DNA of 64,000 nucleotides, taken from positions 1 to 64,000 of the forward strand of contig JALNYU010000014.1 of NCBI GenBank assembly GCA_023229645.1, written 5' to 3'. Numbering within the stretch: the first letter of the stretch is position 1; each line of letters opens with the position of its first letter. Below are positions 1-13,810 of this stretch, one piece after another. Below the pieces are notes generated by a model, which saw only the letters and a list, made by a program, of their open reading frames with translations, was not told where the DNA came from and made no database searches. Origin of the DNA: Nevskia sp. (lineage in GTDB: Bacteria; Pseudomonadota; Gammaproteobacteria; Nevskiales; Nevskiaceae). The position numbers and the translations under genes were made by a program.

Positions 1-1
1 G

Positions 2-121
2 CGAGCGGGCGAAAAGTTGGCCGACCGTGTCCATGCTCAACTGGCCAACATCGCCTCTCGTCCAGACTTGGTTCGCTCGTTCTTCATGCATCCAAGTGTC
101 GCCTATATTACTGACTTATGA
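2..121 (+). CDS. C-terminal end of an unrecognised protein (partial)
   Basis: An open frame enters from the left edge and stops at TGA 119-121, giving about 39 residues that end in VAYITDL. The piece is rich in Ala, Arg and Leu with helix-like spacing, as expected for the tail of a real protein, but no family signature is visible. It converges on pgl, whose stop lies about 35 bases away on the other strand. I see no clear terminator in the gap. Function unknown; it could also be a chance open frame, given its length. Confidence 0.4.
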   Translation, partial: RAGEKLADRVHAQLANIASRPDLVRSFFMHPSVAYITDL

Positions 122-154
122 GTAATTGTCAATATGCGGCTGCGGGCGTTCGTT

Positions 155-874
155 CTAGTCGCTCAACAGCACGGTTAGCGGAGTGGTTTTCTGGTGTAGA
201 AATGCGGTGATCGGATAGCGCGCGCATGATGTCTCTTGCGCGGCGTTGCGGTAGACCGCGCGCTTGCTCGCGCCGTGTAGCGGCAAGAAGAGTTGTCGAC
301 TATTGAGCAGCGCTGAAAGCGTCATGCTGATGCGTGGATACGGCGCCGACGATGGATCAATCGCCACCAGGGGCGCGGGATTATTAGCATCTAGTGCCGC
401 GGCCAAGCCATCGGCGCCAGGAAATAGCGACGCGGTATGGCCGTCTTCGCCCATGCCGAGGACGACAACATCAAACGGCTGCGGGATTACCGCCAACATC
501 GCCATGCTATCTGCAAGGCCCGCTTGCGGCGTTGCCGCAGACGATTTCAGCGGTACGAAATGGGCAACCGCAGCTTCGGCGACTCTGAGGTGTTCGAGAA
601 CCAAGTTGGCGTTGCTGTCCGCTGACGTTGGTTCCAGCCAGCGCTCGTCTGCGAGCGAAATCCAAACGTTAGTCCAATCCAAATGTTGCCGACTCAAGGC
701 GTTAAAGAACGCGATTGGACTCTTGCCACCCGATACGATTAGCGATGCGACGCCGCGCGCTGCCAGGGCTGCACCTAGTTGTGCGGTTACTTGGTTGACG
801 AGCGCAGCCACGGCGCTCGCGGCATCGGCATAGTGCTGCTCGATCAGCCTGCCCAGTGGCGATACCGAATTCAA
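155..874 (-). CDS. pgl: 6-phosphogluconolactonase
   Basis: 239 residues, the usual length for DevB/Pgl. It hydrolyses 6-phosphogluconolactone to 6-phosphogluconate, the step after Zwf. Family motifs seen are the sugar-phosphate loop GGKSP near residue 50, LADERW near 75 and LGMGEDGHTASLFPG around 140, which carries the catalytic-region histidine. The start is a TTG at 874-872 that overlaps the zwf TGA (TTGA), so translation is probably coupled to zwf. With edd-eda transcribed divergently, the product feeds the Entner-Doudoroff route. Function is clear; the start is fixed by the overlap and by the homology boundary. Confidence 0.93.
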   Translation of the reverse strand: MNSVSPLGRLIEQHYADAASAVAALVNQVTAQLGAALAARGVASLIVSGGKSPIAFFNALSRQHLDWTNVWISLADERWLEPTSADSNANLVLEHLRVAEAAVAHFVPLKSSAATPQAGLADSMAMLAVIPQPFDVVVLGMGEDGHTASLFPGADGLAAALDANNPAPLVAIDPSSAPYPRISMTLSALLNSRQLFLPLHGASKRAVYRNAAQETSCARYPITAFLHQKTTPLTVLLSD

Positions 875-2331
875 CTTTCCTCTCGCCAGCTTAGGCCGTC
901 GCGAACAATCAGTGCGCTAGATGCCGTCGGCCCCCAAGTGCCGGCGGTATAAGGGCGAGGTGCTTCAGCCTGAGCGGCCCAGGCGGCGTGGATCGGGTCG
1001 ATCCAGCGCCATGCCGCATCAAGCTCATCGCGGCGCATGAAGAGCGTCAGATTGCCGCCGATGACATCCATCAACAGGCGCTCGTAGGCATCCCACTGGC
1101 GTGCTTTGAAAGTCTGGCCGAAGTCGAGATTCAAATGCACGGGCCGCACGCGCATGTCGGCGCCGGGGACTTTCGCTAACACGAAGAGTTTGATGCCTTC
1201 GTCTGGTTGCAAGCGGATTACGAGGCGATTGACGTCATCGTTGTCGTTGCCGGGCAGAATGGCGTGCGGCACCGCGCGAAAATTGATGACGATTTCTGAA
1301 ACGCGGTCCTGCATGCGTTTGCCGGTGCGGATGTAGAACGGCACCCGCGCCCAACGCCAGTTATCGAGGTTGGCCCGCAGCGCGACGAAAGTTTCCGTGG
1401 TGCTGCTCTCAGGGATGCCTTCTTCTTCCAAGTAGCCGACAACGGCTTTGCCGTCGATCGCGCCAGCGCGATACTGGCCGCGCACGGTGCGGCTGCGGAC
1501 ATCGTCCGGCGTGAACGGGCGCAGTGCACGCAACACTTTGAGTTTTTCGTCGCGGATTTCGTCCGGATTGTTATTCGATGGCGGCTCCATCGCTAGGATG
1601 CAGAGCAATTGCAGCGCGTGGTTTTGCACCATGTCGCGCAGCGCGCCGTAGTGGTCGTAGTAGCCGCCGCGGCCCTCCACGCCGACTTGTTCGGCCAAGG
1701 TAATTTGCACGTCACGCACTGAGGCGCGATGCCACAGGGGCTCGAAGATCGAGTTCGCGAAACGCAGCGCGATCAGGTTCTGCACCGTTTCTTTACCGAG
1801 GTAATGATCGATGCGGAAAATCTGCCGCTCTTCGAAAATCGCACCGACCGATTCGTTAATCTGCGTCGCCGATTGCAGATCCAAGCCCAGCGGCTTTTCC
1901 AGCACGACACGCGATAGCGGCGTAACCAAACCTGCTTGAGCGAGATTGCCGCAGATGCTGGCGAACAAACTTGCGGCGGTCGAAAGATAGAAAACCCGAA
2001 CGCGGTCAGTCGAATCGGTCAGCAGTGCGGAGAGTTTGCTGTAGTCGGCGGCCTGCGTGCCGTCGATCTGCAGATATTCGACGCAGCGTGCGAACGCCTG
2101 CCAGCTGGCTTCATCGTAGTCTTTGTCGGCGATGAACTCGCGGCAGCTGCTATCGACGAGTTGTAGATAGCCCGCAGTATCCAGCGCTTGCCGGGAAACG
2201 CCGATGATGCGCCAGCCGCTGGTGTCTTTGCTGTCGCGATGGCGGTGGTAAAGCGCCGGCAGCAGCTTGCGCAGCGCGAGGTCGCCGGTGCCGCCGAAGA
2301 AAATCAGATCGAAGCTTTGCGGTTGCGCCAT
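871..2331 (-). CDS. zwf: Glucose-6-phosphate 1-dehydrogenase
   Basis: 486 residues, the family norm. It oxidises glucose 6-phosphate to 6-phosphogluconolactone with NAD(P)+. The N-terminal nucleotide-binding motif GGTGDLALRKLLPALY (13-28) and the substrate/catalytic signature RIDHYLGK (173-180) are intact, and EKPLG (145-149) is present. It is the first gene of a zwf-pgl pair that overlaps at the stop/start junction. The promoter must lie in the 426-base gap shared with edd, which is largely occupied by repeats. No HexR-like operator could be identified by eye. Confidence 0.96.
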   Translation of the reverse strand: MAQPQSFDLIFFGGTGDLALRKLLPALYHRHRDSKDTSGWRIIGVSRQALDTAGYLQLVDSSCREFIADKDYDEASWQAFARCVEYLQIDGTQAADYSKLSALLTDSTDRVRVFYLSTAASLFASICGNLAQAGLVTPLSRVVLEKPLGLDLQSATQINESVGAIFEERQIFRIDHYLGKETVQNLIALRFANSIFEPLWHRASVRDVQITLAEQVGVEGRGGYYDHYGALRDMVQNHALQLLCILAMEPPSNNNPDEIRDEKLKVLRALRPFTPDDVRSRTVRGQYRAGAIDGKAVVGYLEEEGIPESSTTETFVALRANLDNWRWARVPFYIRTGKRMQDRVSEIVINFRAVPHAILPGNDNDDVNRLVIRLQPDEGIKLFVLAKVPGADMRVRPVHLNLDFGQTFKARQWDAYERLLMDVIGGNLTLFMRRDELDAAWRWIDPIHAAWAAQAEAPRPYTAGTWGPTASSALIVRDGLSWREES

Positions 2332-2359
2332 GGGATTCCGTCTACGTCAATGCGGGTGC

Positions 2360-2456
2360 GTTATTGATCCGGCCATTAAGTACTTGAATAAAGACAGTGC
2401 AATGCCAAACTGGATGCCGCACTTCCGAGAAAGCGAGAAATGGCCGGATCAATAAC
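2360..2456. repeat. Dispersed palindromic repeat, unit 1
   Basis: Bounded by an 18-base perfect inverted repeat: GTTATTGATCCGGCCATT at 2360-2377 and its reverse complement at 2439-2456. The right arm continues into a linker (CAAAGCAATTTAATTTTATT) shared with the copies near 29.1 and 48.25 kb. The inner sequence GCACTTCCGAGAAAGCG next to the right arm recurs, inverted and diverged, in unit 2 and again near 48.3 kb. It is non-coding and could form a long hairpin in RNA. Confidence 0.8.
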
Positions 2457-2473
2457 AAAGCAATTTAATTTTA

Positions 2474-2565
2474 TTATTAATTCGGCCACTCACGCCGTCT
2501 CGAAAAGTGCGATCTCAAATTGCCGCGTAGCACCTCGTTCAACTATTTTGTGGCCGAATCAATAA
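2474..2565. repeat. Dispersed palindromic repeat, unit 2
   Basis: Bounded by TTATTAATTCGGCCAC (2474-2489) and GTGGCCGAATCAATAA (2550-2565), inverted repeats with one mismatch. The inner flank reads GCACTTTTCGAGACGGCG on the minus strand, related to the flank in unit 1, so units 1 and 2 lie in opposite orientation around the AT-rich linker at 2449-2487. The unit lies 193 bases upstream of edd. Confidence 0.78.
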
Positions 2566-2757
2566 TCGTACGGCAGCTGGCCTCACAATATTGCGACGCA
2601 AGCTCGGGGCCATTGTGTCGAAATGGCGTCGGGCTCGCTGAGCCAGCCTAAGCGACGACGCTTGCAAGCTTCTTGCAGTGTTATCTTTCAATCTGTCGGC
2701 GGCTTGATTCCGGGCCGTTTTCGGCCCACGTCAGCCGCGCAATCGATCGGAGCGCTT

Positions 2758-4635
2758 ATGAATGTTCACGCCGTCGTCGCCGAAGTTACGGCGCGCATCC
2801 GCCACCGCAGCGCCACCAGCCGTAGTGCTTACCTGCGTCGAATGGCGGCCGCAGCAGCTACCGGTACGGCGCGTAGCCGTATGGGTTGTACCAATCTTGC
2901 GCACGCGTTTGCGGCCGCCGATGGCGGCGATAAACAAAATCTGCGCGCCGGGCGCTGGCCGAATATCGGCATCGTCTCCGCGTATAACGACATGCTGTCG
3001 GCACATCAGCCGCTGGAGCGCTATCCAGCGTTGATCAAGCAAGCGGCGCGTGAGGCATTTGCGGTTGCGCAGTTTGCGGGTGGCGTGCCGGCGATGTGCG
3101 ATGGTGTGACGCAGGGCGAGCCGGGCATGGAACTCAGCTTGTTTTCGCGCGATGTCATCGCGATGTCCACCGCCGTCGCGCTGTCGCACAACGTGTTCGA
3201 CGCTGTGCTCTGCCTCGGCGTCTGCGACAAAATCGTCCCCGGCTTATTGATCGGCGCGCTGAGTTTTGGTCATCTGCCGGTGGTATTTGTGCCAGCCGGG
3301 CCGATGACCTCGGGCATTCCGAACGACGAGAAATCTAAAATCCGCCAGCGCTTTGCCGAAGGTAAAGTTGGCCGTGAAGCGCTGTTAGAGTCTGAGGCAC
3401 AGTCATATCACGGCCCTGGCACGTGCACCTTTTACGGCACCGCGAACAGCAACCAAATGTTAATGGAGATCATGGGTTTGCACCTTCCTGGTGCAGCCTT
3501 CGTGAATCCGAATACACCGTTGCGCGACGCGCTGACGGTGGCGGCGGCAAAGCGGGCGGCGGCGATCACCGCGCTCGGCGAGCAGCCGCTGCCGTTGGCG
3601 CAGATCATCGACGAACGCGCAATCGTCAACGGCATCGTCGGCTTATTAGCGACCGGCGGCTCCACCAACCACACAATCCATTTGATCGCGATCGCTCGCG
3701 CCGCGGGCGTGATTGTGAACTGGGACGATTTCTCCGATCTTTCTGCCGTCGTGCCGTCGCTAACGCGCATCTATCCAAACGGTAAAGCCGACGTAAACCA
3801 ATTCCACGCCGCCGGTGGCATGGGCTTTTTGATTCGCGAACTGCTGGGTGCCGGTTTGCTGCATGGCGACGTAAAGACTGTTGCCGGACGCGGCCTCGAA
3901 GCCTATGTCGAAGAGCCGTATCTCGCCGATGGCGCTGTCGCATGGCGCGCCGCGCCGGCGCAAAGCCTGGATGCCACCGTACTGCGGCCAGCAGCAGAGC
4001 CGTTTAGTGTCGATGGCGGTTTGAAGTTGCTGCACGGCAACCTCGGCCGGGCAGTGATCAAGACCTCAGCAGTAAAACCTGAACACCGCGCGGTGACGGC
4101 GCCAGCGCTGGTTTTTGATAGCCAGGAGGCGCTGCAGGCCGCGTTCGAACGCGGCGAGTTGCGGCGTGATTTCGTCGCCGTTGTCCGCTTTCAAGGTCCA
4201 CGCGCCAACGGCATGCCCGAGTTGCACAAGCTGACGCCAGCGCTGGGCGTGCTGCAGGATCAGGGCTTTCATGTCGCGCTGGTGACAGACGGCCGCATGT
4301 CCGGTGCCTCGGGCAAAGTCCCGGCGGCGATCCACGTGACGCCGGAATGCCTCGCCGGTGGCGCGCTCGCGAAAATCCGCGACGGCGACGTGATCCAGCT
4401 CGACGCCGAAGCCGGCGTGTTGCAAGCACTCGTTCCGGCCGAGATTTGGGCCACCCGCGTGCCAGCGACCGCCGATCTTTCCGCCAACGACTTCGGCTGG
4501 GGCCGAGAGTTATTCGCCGCGGCCCGTGCCGCCGTCAGTGGCGCTGAAGCCGGCGCGACGTCGTTCGGGAACATCGCACATGCGCCAGTTGAAGTGGCGG
4601 TTCTGCCCGCGCTGGACAATGTGAACGCGGAATAG
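2758..4635 (+). CDS. edd: Phosphogluconate dehydratase
   Basis: 625 residues with the chosen start. It dehydrates 6-phosphogluconate to KDPG and is an iron-sulfur dehydratase of the IlvD/Edd family. Family blocks include SYNDMLSAHQP-like text near residue 80, GGVPAMCDGVTQGEPGMELS, LCLGVCDKIVPG and GPGTCTFYGTANSNQM, which hold the cysteines expected to bind the 4Fe-4S cluster. The frame stays open to 2623, but homology starts at MNVHAVVAEVT, and GGAG at 2749-2752 sits five bases before ATG 2758, so the longer form is rejected. eda follows after eight bases, forming one operon. Confidence 0.95.
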   Translation: MNVHAVVAEVTARIRHRSATSRSAYLRRMAAAAATGTARSRMGCTNLAHAFAAADGGDKQNLRAGRWPNIGIVSAYNDMLSAHQPLERYPALIKQAAREAFAVAQFAGGVPAMCDGVTQGEPGMELSLFSRDVIAMSTAVALSHNVFDAVLCLGVCDKIVPGLLIGALSFGHLPVVFVPAGPMTSGIPNDEKSKIRQRFAEGKVGREALLESEAQSYHGPGTCTFYGTANSNQMLMEIMGLHLPGAAFVNPNTPLRDALTVAAAKRAAAITALGEQPLPLAQIIDERAIVNGIVGLLATGGSTNHTIHLIAIARAAGVIVNWDDFSDLSAVVPSLTRIYPNGKADVNQFHAAGGMGFLIRELLGAGLLHGDVKTVAGRGLEAYVEEPYLADGAVAWRAAPAQSLDATVLRPAAEPFSVDGGLKLLHGNLGRAVIKTSAVKPEHRAVTAPALVFDSQEALQAAFERGELRRDFVAVVRFQGPRANGMPELHKLTPALGVLQDQGFHVALVTDGRMSGASGKVPAAIHVTPECLAGGALAKIRDGDVIQLDAEAGVLQALVPAEIWATRVPATADLSANDFGWGRELFAAARAAVSGAEAGATSFGNIAHAPVEVAVLPALDNVNAE

Positions 4636-4643
4636 GAGCTGCA

Positions 4644-5273
4644 ATGCCGATTATGCAAATACTGAACGCCGGCCCCGTCATGCCGGTTATCGTCTTGCGA
4701 GATGTCGCACAAGCGTTGCCGCTAGCGCGGGCGTTGGTCGCTGGCGGCATCCGCGTGCTGGAAGTGACGCTGCGCACACCTGCAGCGCTGGACGCGATTC
4801 GCCTGATCCGTGATGCGTTGCCGGAGGCCATCGTCGGTGCTGGCACCATCACGAATGCGGCGGATTTAGACGCCGCCATCGCCGCAGGCGCACAGTTTGG
4901 GGTCAGTCCGGCGTCCAATCCGGCGCTGTTGGCGGCGGTGCGGGCGTCCGGTCTGCCATTTTTACCGGGAACGATGACGCCTTCCGAGGTGCTCACTGCA
5001 CGCGACGCCGGCTTTCGGGCATTAAAGCTTTTTCCTGCGCAGCAGGCCGGCGGAATCGGCATGTTGAAGGCGCTGGGCTCGGTATTCCCGAATATTCTTT
5101 TCTGCCCGACCGGCGGTATCGATGCTGCCGCCGCCAGCAGTTATCTGGCGTTACCGAATGTTGGCTGTGTCGGCGGCTCCTGGCTGGCACCAGCGGCTTT
5201 AGTCGATGCCGGAAAATGGATCGAAATTGAGGCATTGGCGCGCGCGGCAGCGGCATTGCGTGAGCCAAAATAG
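4644..5273 (+). CDS. eda: KDPG/KHG aldolase
   Basis: 209 residues. It cleaves 2-keto-3-deoxy-6-phosphogluconate to pyruvate and glyceraldehyde 3-phosphate, the last Entner-Doudoroff step. The catalytic-base region EVTLRT (Glu40) and the Schiff-base lysine in ALKLFPA (Lys128) are present in a class I TIM barrel. A clear GGAG six bases before ATG 4644 supports the start. It is co-transcribed with edd. A GC-rich hairpin 80 bases downstream may end the transcript. Confidence 0.95.
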   Translation: MPIMQILNAGPVMPVIVLRDVAQALPLARALVAGGIRVLEVTLRTPAALDAIRLIRDALPEAIVGAGTITNAADLDAAIAAGAQFGVSPASNPALLAAVRASGLPFLPGTMTPSEVLTARDAGFRALKLFPAQQAGGIGMLKALGSVFPNILFCPTGGIDAAAASSYLALPNVGCVGGSWLAPAALVDAGKWIEIEALARAAAALREPK

Positions 5274-5353
5274 TGCCTAAAGAGGATCTTACCGACAGCG
5301 GCTGCATGGACGTAACTCGGGCGCGCCGGTAAAATGGTCTCTTAATCCTGCGA

Positions 5354-5377
5354 GGGGGGCCGTTAAGCCGGCCCCCC
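5354..5377 (+). terminator. GC-rich hairpin between eda and carA
   Basis: GGGGGGCCG at 5354-5362 pairs perfectly with CGGCCCCCC at 5369-5377 across a six-base loop. Only TT follows, so it is a weak intrinsic terminator for eda or a structured leader element of the carAB transcript, 58 bases before carA. Confidence 0.5.
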
Positions 5378-5435
5378 TTCGCGTGTGCGCGACAGGAGAG
5401 ACCTTAAGATCAACCCAAGGACTACCGCCGCCACC

Positions 5436-6564
5436 ATGCCTCAACCAACTCCTGCCCTCTTGGCGCTCGCCGACGGCAGTATTTTTCATGGTGTTTCGAT
5501 CGGTGTTGAAGGTGCAACTGTCGGAGAAGTGGTGTTTAACACCGCGATGACCGGCTATCAGGAAATCCTGACTGACCCCTCATACCGCGAACAAATCGTC
5601 ACCCTGACCTACCCGCATATCGGCAATGTCGGGGTTAATGCCGACGACGCCGAATCGGAAAAAACCCAGCTGGCTGGCTTAATCCTGCGCGAAGTGCCGC
5701 GGCCGGCGAGCAACTGGCGCTCGCAGCAGAATTTCAGCGACTATCTACGCGAGCAGAACGTGGTTGCGCTGGCCGGTATCGATACCCGTCGACTGACCCG
5801 CATCTTGCGCGATAAAGGCGCACAAAACGGCTGCATCATCGCCGGCAGTACCGATGAAAAAGCGGCACTGGCGCAAGCGCAGGCCTACCCCGGCTTGAAA
5901 GGCATGGATTTGGCGAAAGTCGTGACGACGACCGCGCCCTATGTCTGGACGCGTGGCGCTTGGCAGCTCAAGACCAATGCCGAGACCGAGCTAACGGACG
6001 CGCGCTTTCACGTGGTGATTTACGACTTCGGCATCAAGCGCAACATCTTGCGCATGCTGGTCGACCGCGGCTGCCGCGTCACCGTAGTGCCGGCGCAGAC
6101 TGCCGCCAGCGAGGTATTGGCATTGCAGCCGGACGGCGTAATGCTGTCGAATGGCCCCGGCGACCCGGAACCCTGCACTTACGCCATCACCGCCGCGCGG
6201 GAATTCTTGGCCCGCAAGCTGCCGTTGTTTGGTATCTGCCTAGGGCATCAGATTCTCAGCCTCGCCGCAGGCGCGAAAACGCTGAAAATGAAGTTCGGTC
6301 ATCACGGCGCCAATCACCCGGTGCAAGACCTCGAAACCGGCCGCGTTTTGATCACGAGCCAGAATCATGGTTTTGCCGTTGACGAGGCGACCCTGCCGGC
6401 GAATACAGTGGTTACGCACCGCTCGTTGTTTGATGGCTCGAACCAGGGCCTGCGCCTGCTCGATGCCCCGGCCTTCAGCTTCCAGGGGCACCCCGAGGCC
6501 AGCCCAGGCCCGCACGACGTCGGCGATTTATTCGACCGCTTCACCGCCGCAATGGAGGCCGCCC

Positions 6565-6572
<8 letters not shown>
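5436..6572 (+). CDS. carA: Carbamoyl-phosphate synthase small (glutaminase) subunit
   Basis: 378 residues. It hydrolyses glutamine and channels ammonia to CarB for carbamoyl phosphate, used in pyrimidine and arginine synthesis. The class I glutamine amidotransferase domain carries the nucleophile in FGICLGHQ and the His/Glu pair in GHPEASPGPHD near the C-terminus. The N-terminal half has GEVVFNTAMTGYQEILTDPS, typical of CarA. The frame is open to 5385, but similarity begins at MPQPTPALLALADGS, so ATG 5436 is preferred; its ribosome site is weak. It overlaps carB by eight bases. Confidence 0.95.
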
Positions 6573-9795
<3,223 letters not shown>

Positions 9796-10275
9796 ATGAG
9801 TACCAAAACCCCGATGACATTACGCGGCGCTGAGGCGTTGCGCGAAGAACTCCGCGTTCGTAAAAGCGAGCTGCGGCCCAAAATCATTGCTTCGGTCGAA
9901 GAAGCCCGCGCCCACGGCGATTTGAAAGAAAACGCCGAATATCATGCCGCGCGTGAAGAGCATGGCTTCAACGAAGGCCGAATCGGCGAAATCGAGGCCA
10001 AGCTCTCGAATGCTCAGATCGTCGATCCCGCAGCTTTGCCGAAAACCGGCAAAGTGTTGTTTAGCACGACGGTGGATTTGGTCGATGCCAATACCGGCGA
10101 AGAACTCCGCTATCAGATAGTCGGCGAAGACGAGGCCGACCTGAAAAAGGGCCTTATCTCAATTAATTCGCCGCTGGCACGCGCCTTGATTGGTAAGGCG
10201 GAAGGCGATATTGCCCAGGTGCAGACGCCGCGCGGCATCCGTGAACTTGAAGTCATAACGGTCAACTACCTTTGA
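9796..10275 (+). CDS. greA: Transcription elongation factor GreA
   Basis: 159 residues. It rescues backtracked RNA polymerase by stimulating transcript cleavage. The N-terminal coiled coil includes EARAHGDLKENAEYHAAREEH, whose acidic tip residues reach the polymerase active site, and the C-terminal FKBP-like domain ends in RGIRELEVITVNYL. ATG 9796 abuts the carB stop codon and no good ribosome site is visible, so it probably depends on reinitiation after carB, the usual gammaproteobacterial order. Confidence 0.95.
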   Translation: MSTKTPMTLRGAEALREELRVRKSELRPKIIASVEEARAHGDLKENAEYHAAREEHGFNEGRIGEIEAKLSNAQIVDPAALPKTGKVLFSTTVDLVDANTGEELRYQIVGEDEADLKKGLISINSPLARALIGKAEGDIAQVQTPRGIRELEVITVNYL

Positions 10276-10285
10276 GCCTACGCGT

Positions 10286-10915
10286 TTGAGTAAAGGTCGC
10301 AGCAAGAGCAGCGCTCGTTGGCTGGCCGAGCATGAGTCAGATGCCTATGTGCAGCTGGCGCGCAAGCTTGGCTTCCGCTCACGCGCGGTTTTTAAGCTGC
10401 AGGAAATCAACGAGCGCGACAAAATCTTGAAAGCGGGGATGACGGTTGTCGACCTGGGCGCCGCGCCCGGCGGCTGGAGCCAGTACGCCCGGCCCCAGCT
10501 CGGCAAGAATGGCAGGCTCATTGCACTAGATATCTTGGCGATGGCGCCGTTGCCCGAGGTCGAATTCATCCTCGGCGATTTCCGCGAAGCCGAAGTGCTC
10601 GAAAAACTCGAAACTTTAGCGCCGCCGAACTCGGTCGATCTTGTATTGTCGGATATGGCCCCCAACATCTCCGGCATCGATTCCGCAGATCAGGCGGCGT
10701 CGATTTATCTCTGCGAGCTGGCGCTGGAATTTGCATTGCAGCGTTTAAAGCCCGGCGGGGCGTTTGTAGTTAAGTTGTTTCAGGGCGAGGGTTCGGAGGC
10801 GTTCTTGAAGTTGGTGCGCAGTCGCTTTAGCACTGTTCAAGTCCGTAAACCGAAAGCATCACGGTCGCGCAGTGCCGAAGTTTACTTGCTGGCGCGCAAC
10901 CATCGGCTGGTGTAG
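10286..10915 (+). CDS. rlmE: 23S rRNA 2'-O-ribose U2552 methyltransferase
   Basis: 209 residues, the FtsJ/RrmJ size. It methylates the A-loop uridine of 23S rRNA using SAM. The SAM-binding motif VVDLGAAPGGWSQY and the K-D-K-E catalytic set are visible: K in RAVFKLQE, D in LSDMAPN, K in FVVKLFQG and E in RSAEVYLL. The start appears to be TTG 10286, reading MSKGRSKSSARW as in relatives. The yhbY gene often found nearby is absent. ftsH follows after 43 bases, the classic pairing. Confidence 0.94.
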   Translation: MSKGRSKSSARWLAEHESDAYVQLARKLGFRSRAVFKLQEINERDKILKAGMTVVDLGAAPGGWSQYARPQLGKNGRLIALDILAMAPLPEVEFILGDFREAEVLEKLETLAPPNSVDLVLSDMAPNISGIDSADQAASIYLCELALEFALQRLKPGGAFVVKLFQGEGSEAFLKLVRSRFSTVQVRKPKASRSRSAEVYLLARNHRLV

Positions 10916-10958
10916 TGTCTGAACCGTTCGTTTCAGTGCGTTTCCCGAGGATTATCCG

Positions 10959-12893
<1,935 letters not shown>

Positions 12894-12936
12894 CGCAATC
12901 GCCTTAGGCCCAAGTTTCAATGCTTCGCTTGATCGA

Positions 12937-12966
12937 TAAGGCCGGTTCAAACCGGCCTTATTTTTT
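12937..12966 (+). terminator. Intrinsic terminator after ftsH, abutting folP
   Basis: TAAGGCCGGTT at 12937-12947 and AACCGGCCTTA at 12950-12960 are perfect complements (a tetraloop forms if the innermost A-T pair stays open) and are followed by six T residues at 12961-12966. The folP GTG begins at 12970, so the T-tract sits where the folP ribosome site should be. Confidence 0.85.
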
Positions 12967-12969
12967 ATT

Positions 12970-13803
12970 GTGATTCTGCAGCTGCCGACACGGCAGTTAG
13001 ATTTACGCACGCCCGTGGTGATGGGGGTGTTGAATCTAACGCCCGATTCGTTTTCGGACGGCGGCCGTCACAATGAGATGACAGCGGCGTTGGCGCGTGC
13101 GCGGACGATGCTCGAAGAGGGCGCCGCGATTATCGACATCGGTGGCGAGTCGACGCGGCCCGGCGCAGCTGCCGTATCGGTGCAGGAAGAGTTAGATCGT
13201 GTGATTCCTGTTATCGAACACCTGCGGAAAACGCAGGATTGCGTGATTTCAATCGACACGATGAAGCCTGAAGTCATGGCTGCGGCTTGCGTTGCCGGCG
13301 CCGAACTAATTAATGACGTCAATGCCTTACAGGCGGATGGTGCGCTTGCTGTTGCACGTGCGCATGGCGCAGCGGTGTGCGTGATGCATATGCAAGGTGT
13401 ACCGCAAACGATGCAGGCGGCGCCGCAGTATCGGGATGTCGTCCGCGAGGTTCGCGACTTCTTGGTCGCGCGGGTAGCGGCCTGCATCGCCGCCGGTATT
13501 GACGGCGACCGCATTGTCATCGACCCGGGATTCGGCTTCGGAAAATCCCTGGCCCACAACCTGTTCCTATTCAAACAGATTCATACCTTTGAAGATTTAG
13601 GCTTACCGATCTTGATCGGCGTTTCGCGAAAATCGATGTTAGGTCAGGTTCTTAATCTTCCAGTCGAGCGCCGGCTCAACGCCGGGCTTGCGGCGGCAGC
13701 GCTGGCGGCAAGTCAAGGCGCGCGGATAATCCGTACACACGATGTTCTGGCCACAGTGGAAGCGGTGAAATTCGCCGCAGCGGTGCGTCAAGCCACGGCA
13801 TAA
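12970..13803 (+). CDS. folP: Dihydropteroate synthase
   Basis: 277 residues. It condenses p-aminobenzoate with dihydropterin pyrophosphate in folate synthesis and is the sulfonamide target. The signatures VMGVLNLTPDSFSDGG, GGESTRPGA, INDVNA, DPGFGFGKSLAHN and GVSRKSMLG are intact. GTG 12970 is the only standard start between the upstream in-frame stop (12937) and the homologous core. No Shine-Dalgarno is present because a terminator T-tract ends three bases before it. Expression may rely on read-through or leaderless-like initiation. glmM follows after seven bases. Confidence 0.93.
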   Translation: MILQLPTRQLDLRTPVVMGVLNLTPDSFSDGGRHNEMTAALARARTMLEEGAAIIDIGGESTRPGAAAVSVQEELDRVIPVIEHLRKTQDCVISIDTMKPEVMAAACVAGAELINDVNALQADGALAVARAHGAAVCVMHMQGVPQTMQAAPQYRDVVREVRDFLVARVAACIAAGIDGDRIVIDPGFGFGKSLAHNLFLFKQIHTFEDLGLPILIGVSRKSMLGQVLNLPVERRLNAGLAAAALAASQGARIIRTHDVLATVEAVKFAAAVRQATA

Positions 13804-13810
13804 TGTAGCG

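Larger units (their letters stand above)
2332..2757. promoter_or_regulatory. Divergent zwf/edd intergenic region
   Basis: 426 bases without a convincing gene. Two palindromic repeat units fill 2360-2565 (listed separately). The remaining 190 bases before edd are GC-rich and must hold the edd promoter, since a ribosome-binding GGAG sits at 2749-2752. The region should control both halves of the Entner-Doudoroff pathway. I could not locate convincing -35/-10 pairs or a recognisable regulator site. Confidence 0.6.

Noticed and set aside
2623..2757. Longer N-terminus for edd
   Set aside because: Not conserved in Edd proteins, and the ribosome site is placed for ATG 2758.
2332..2757. HexR operator in the zwf/edd gap
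   Set aside because: I could not find a convincing TGTAR-type palindrome; the symmetry present belongs to the dispersed repeat.
6367..6564. Upstream extension of carB
   Set aside because: It is the carA 3' end in another frame; homology of CarB starts at GTG 6565.
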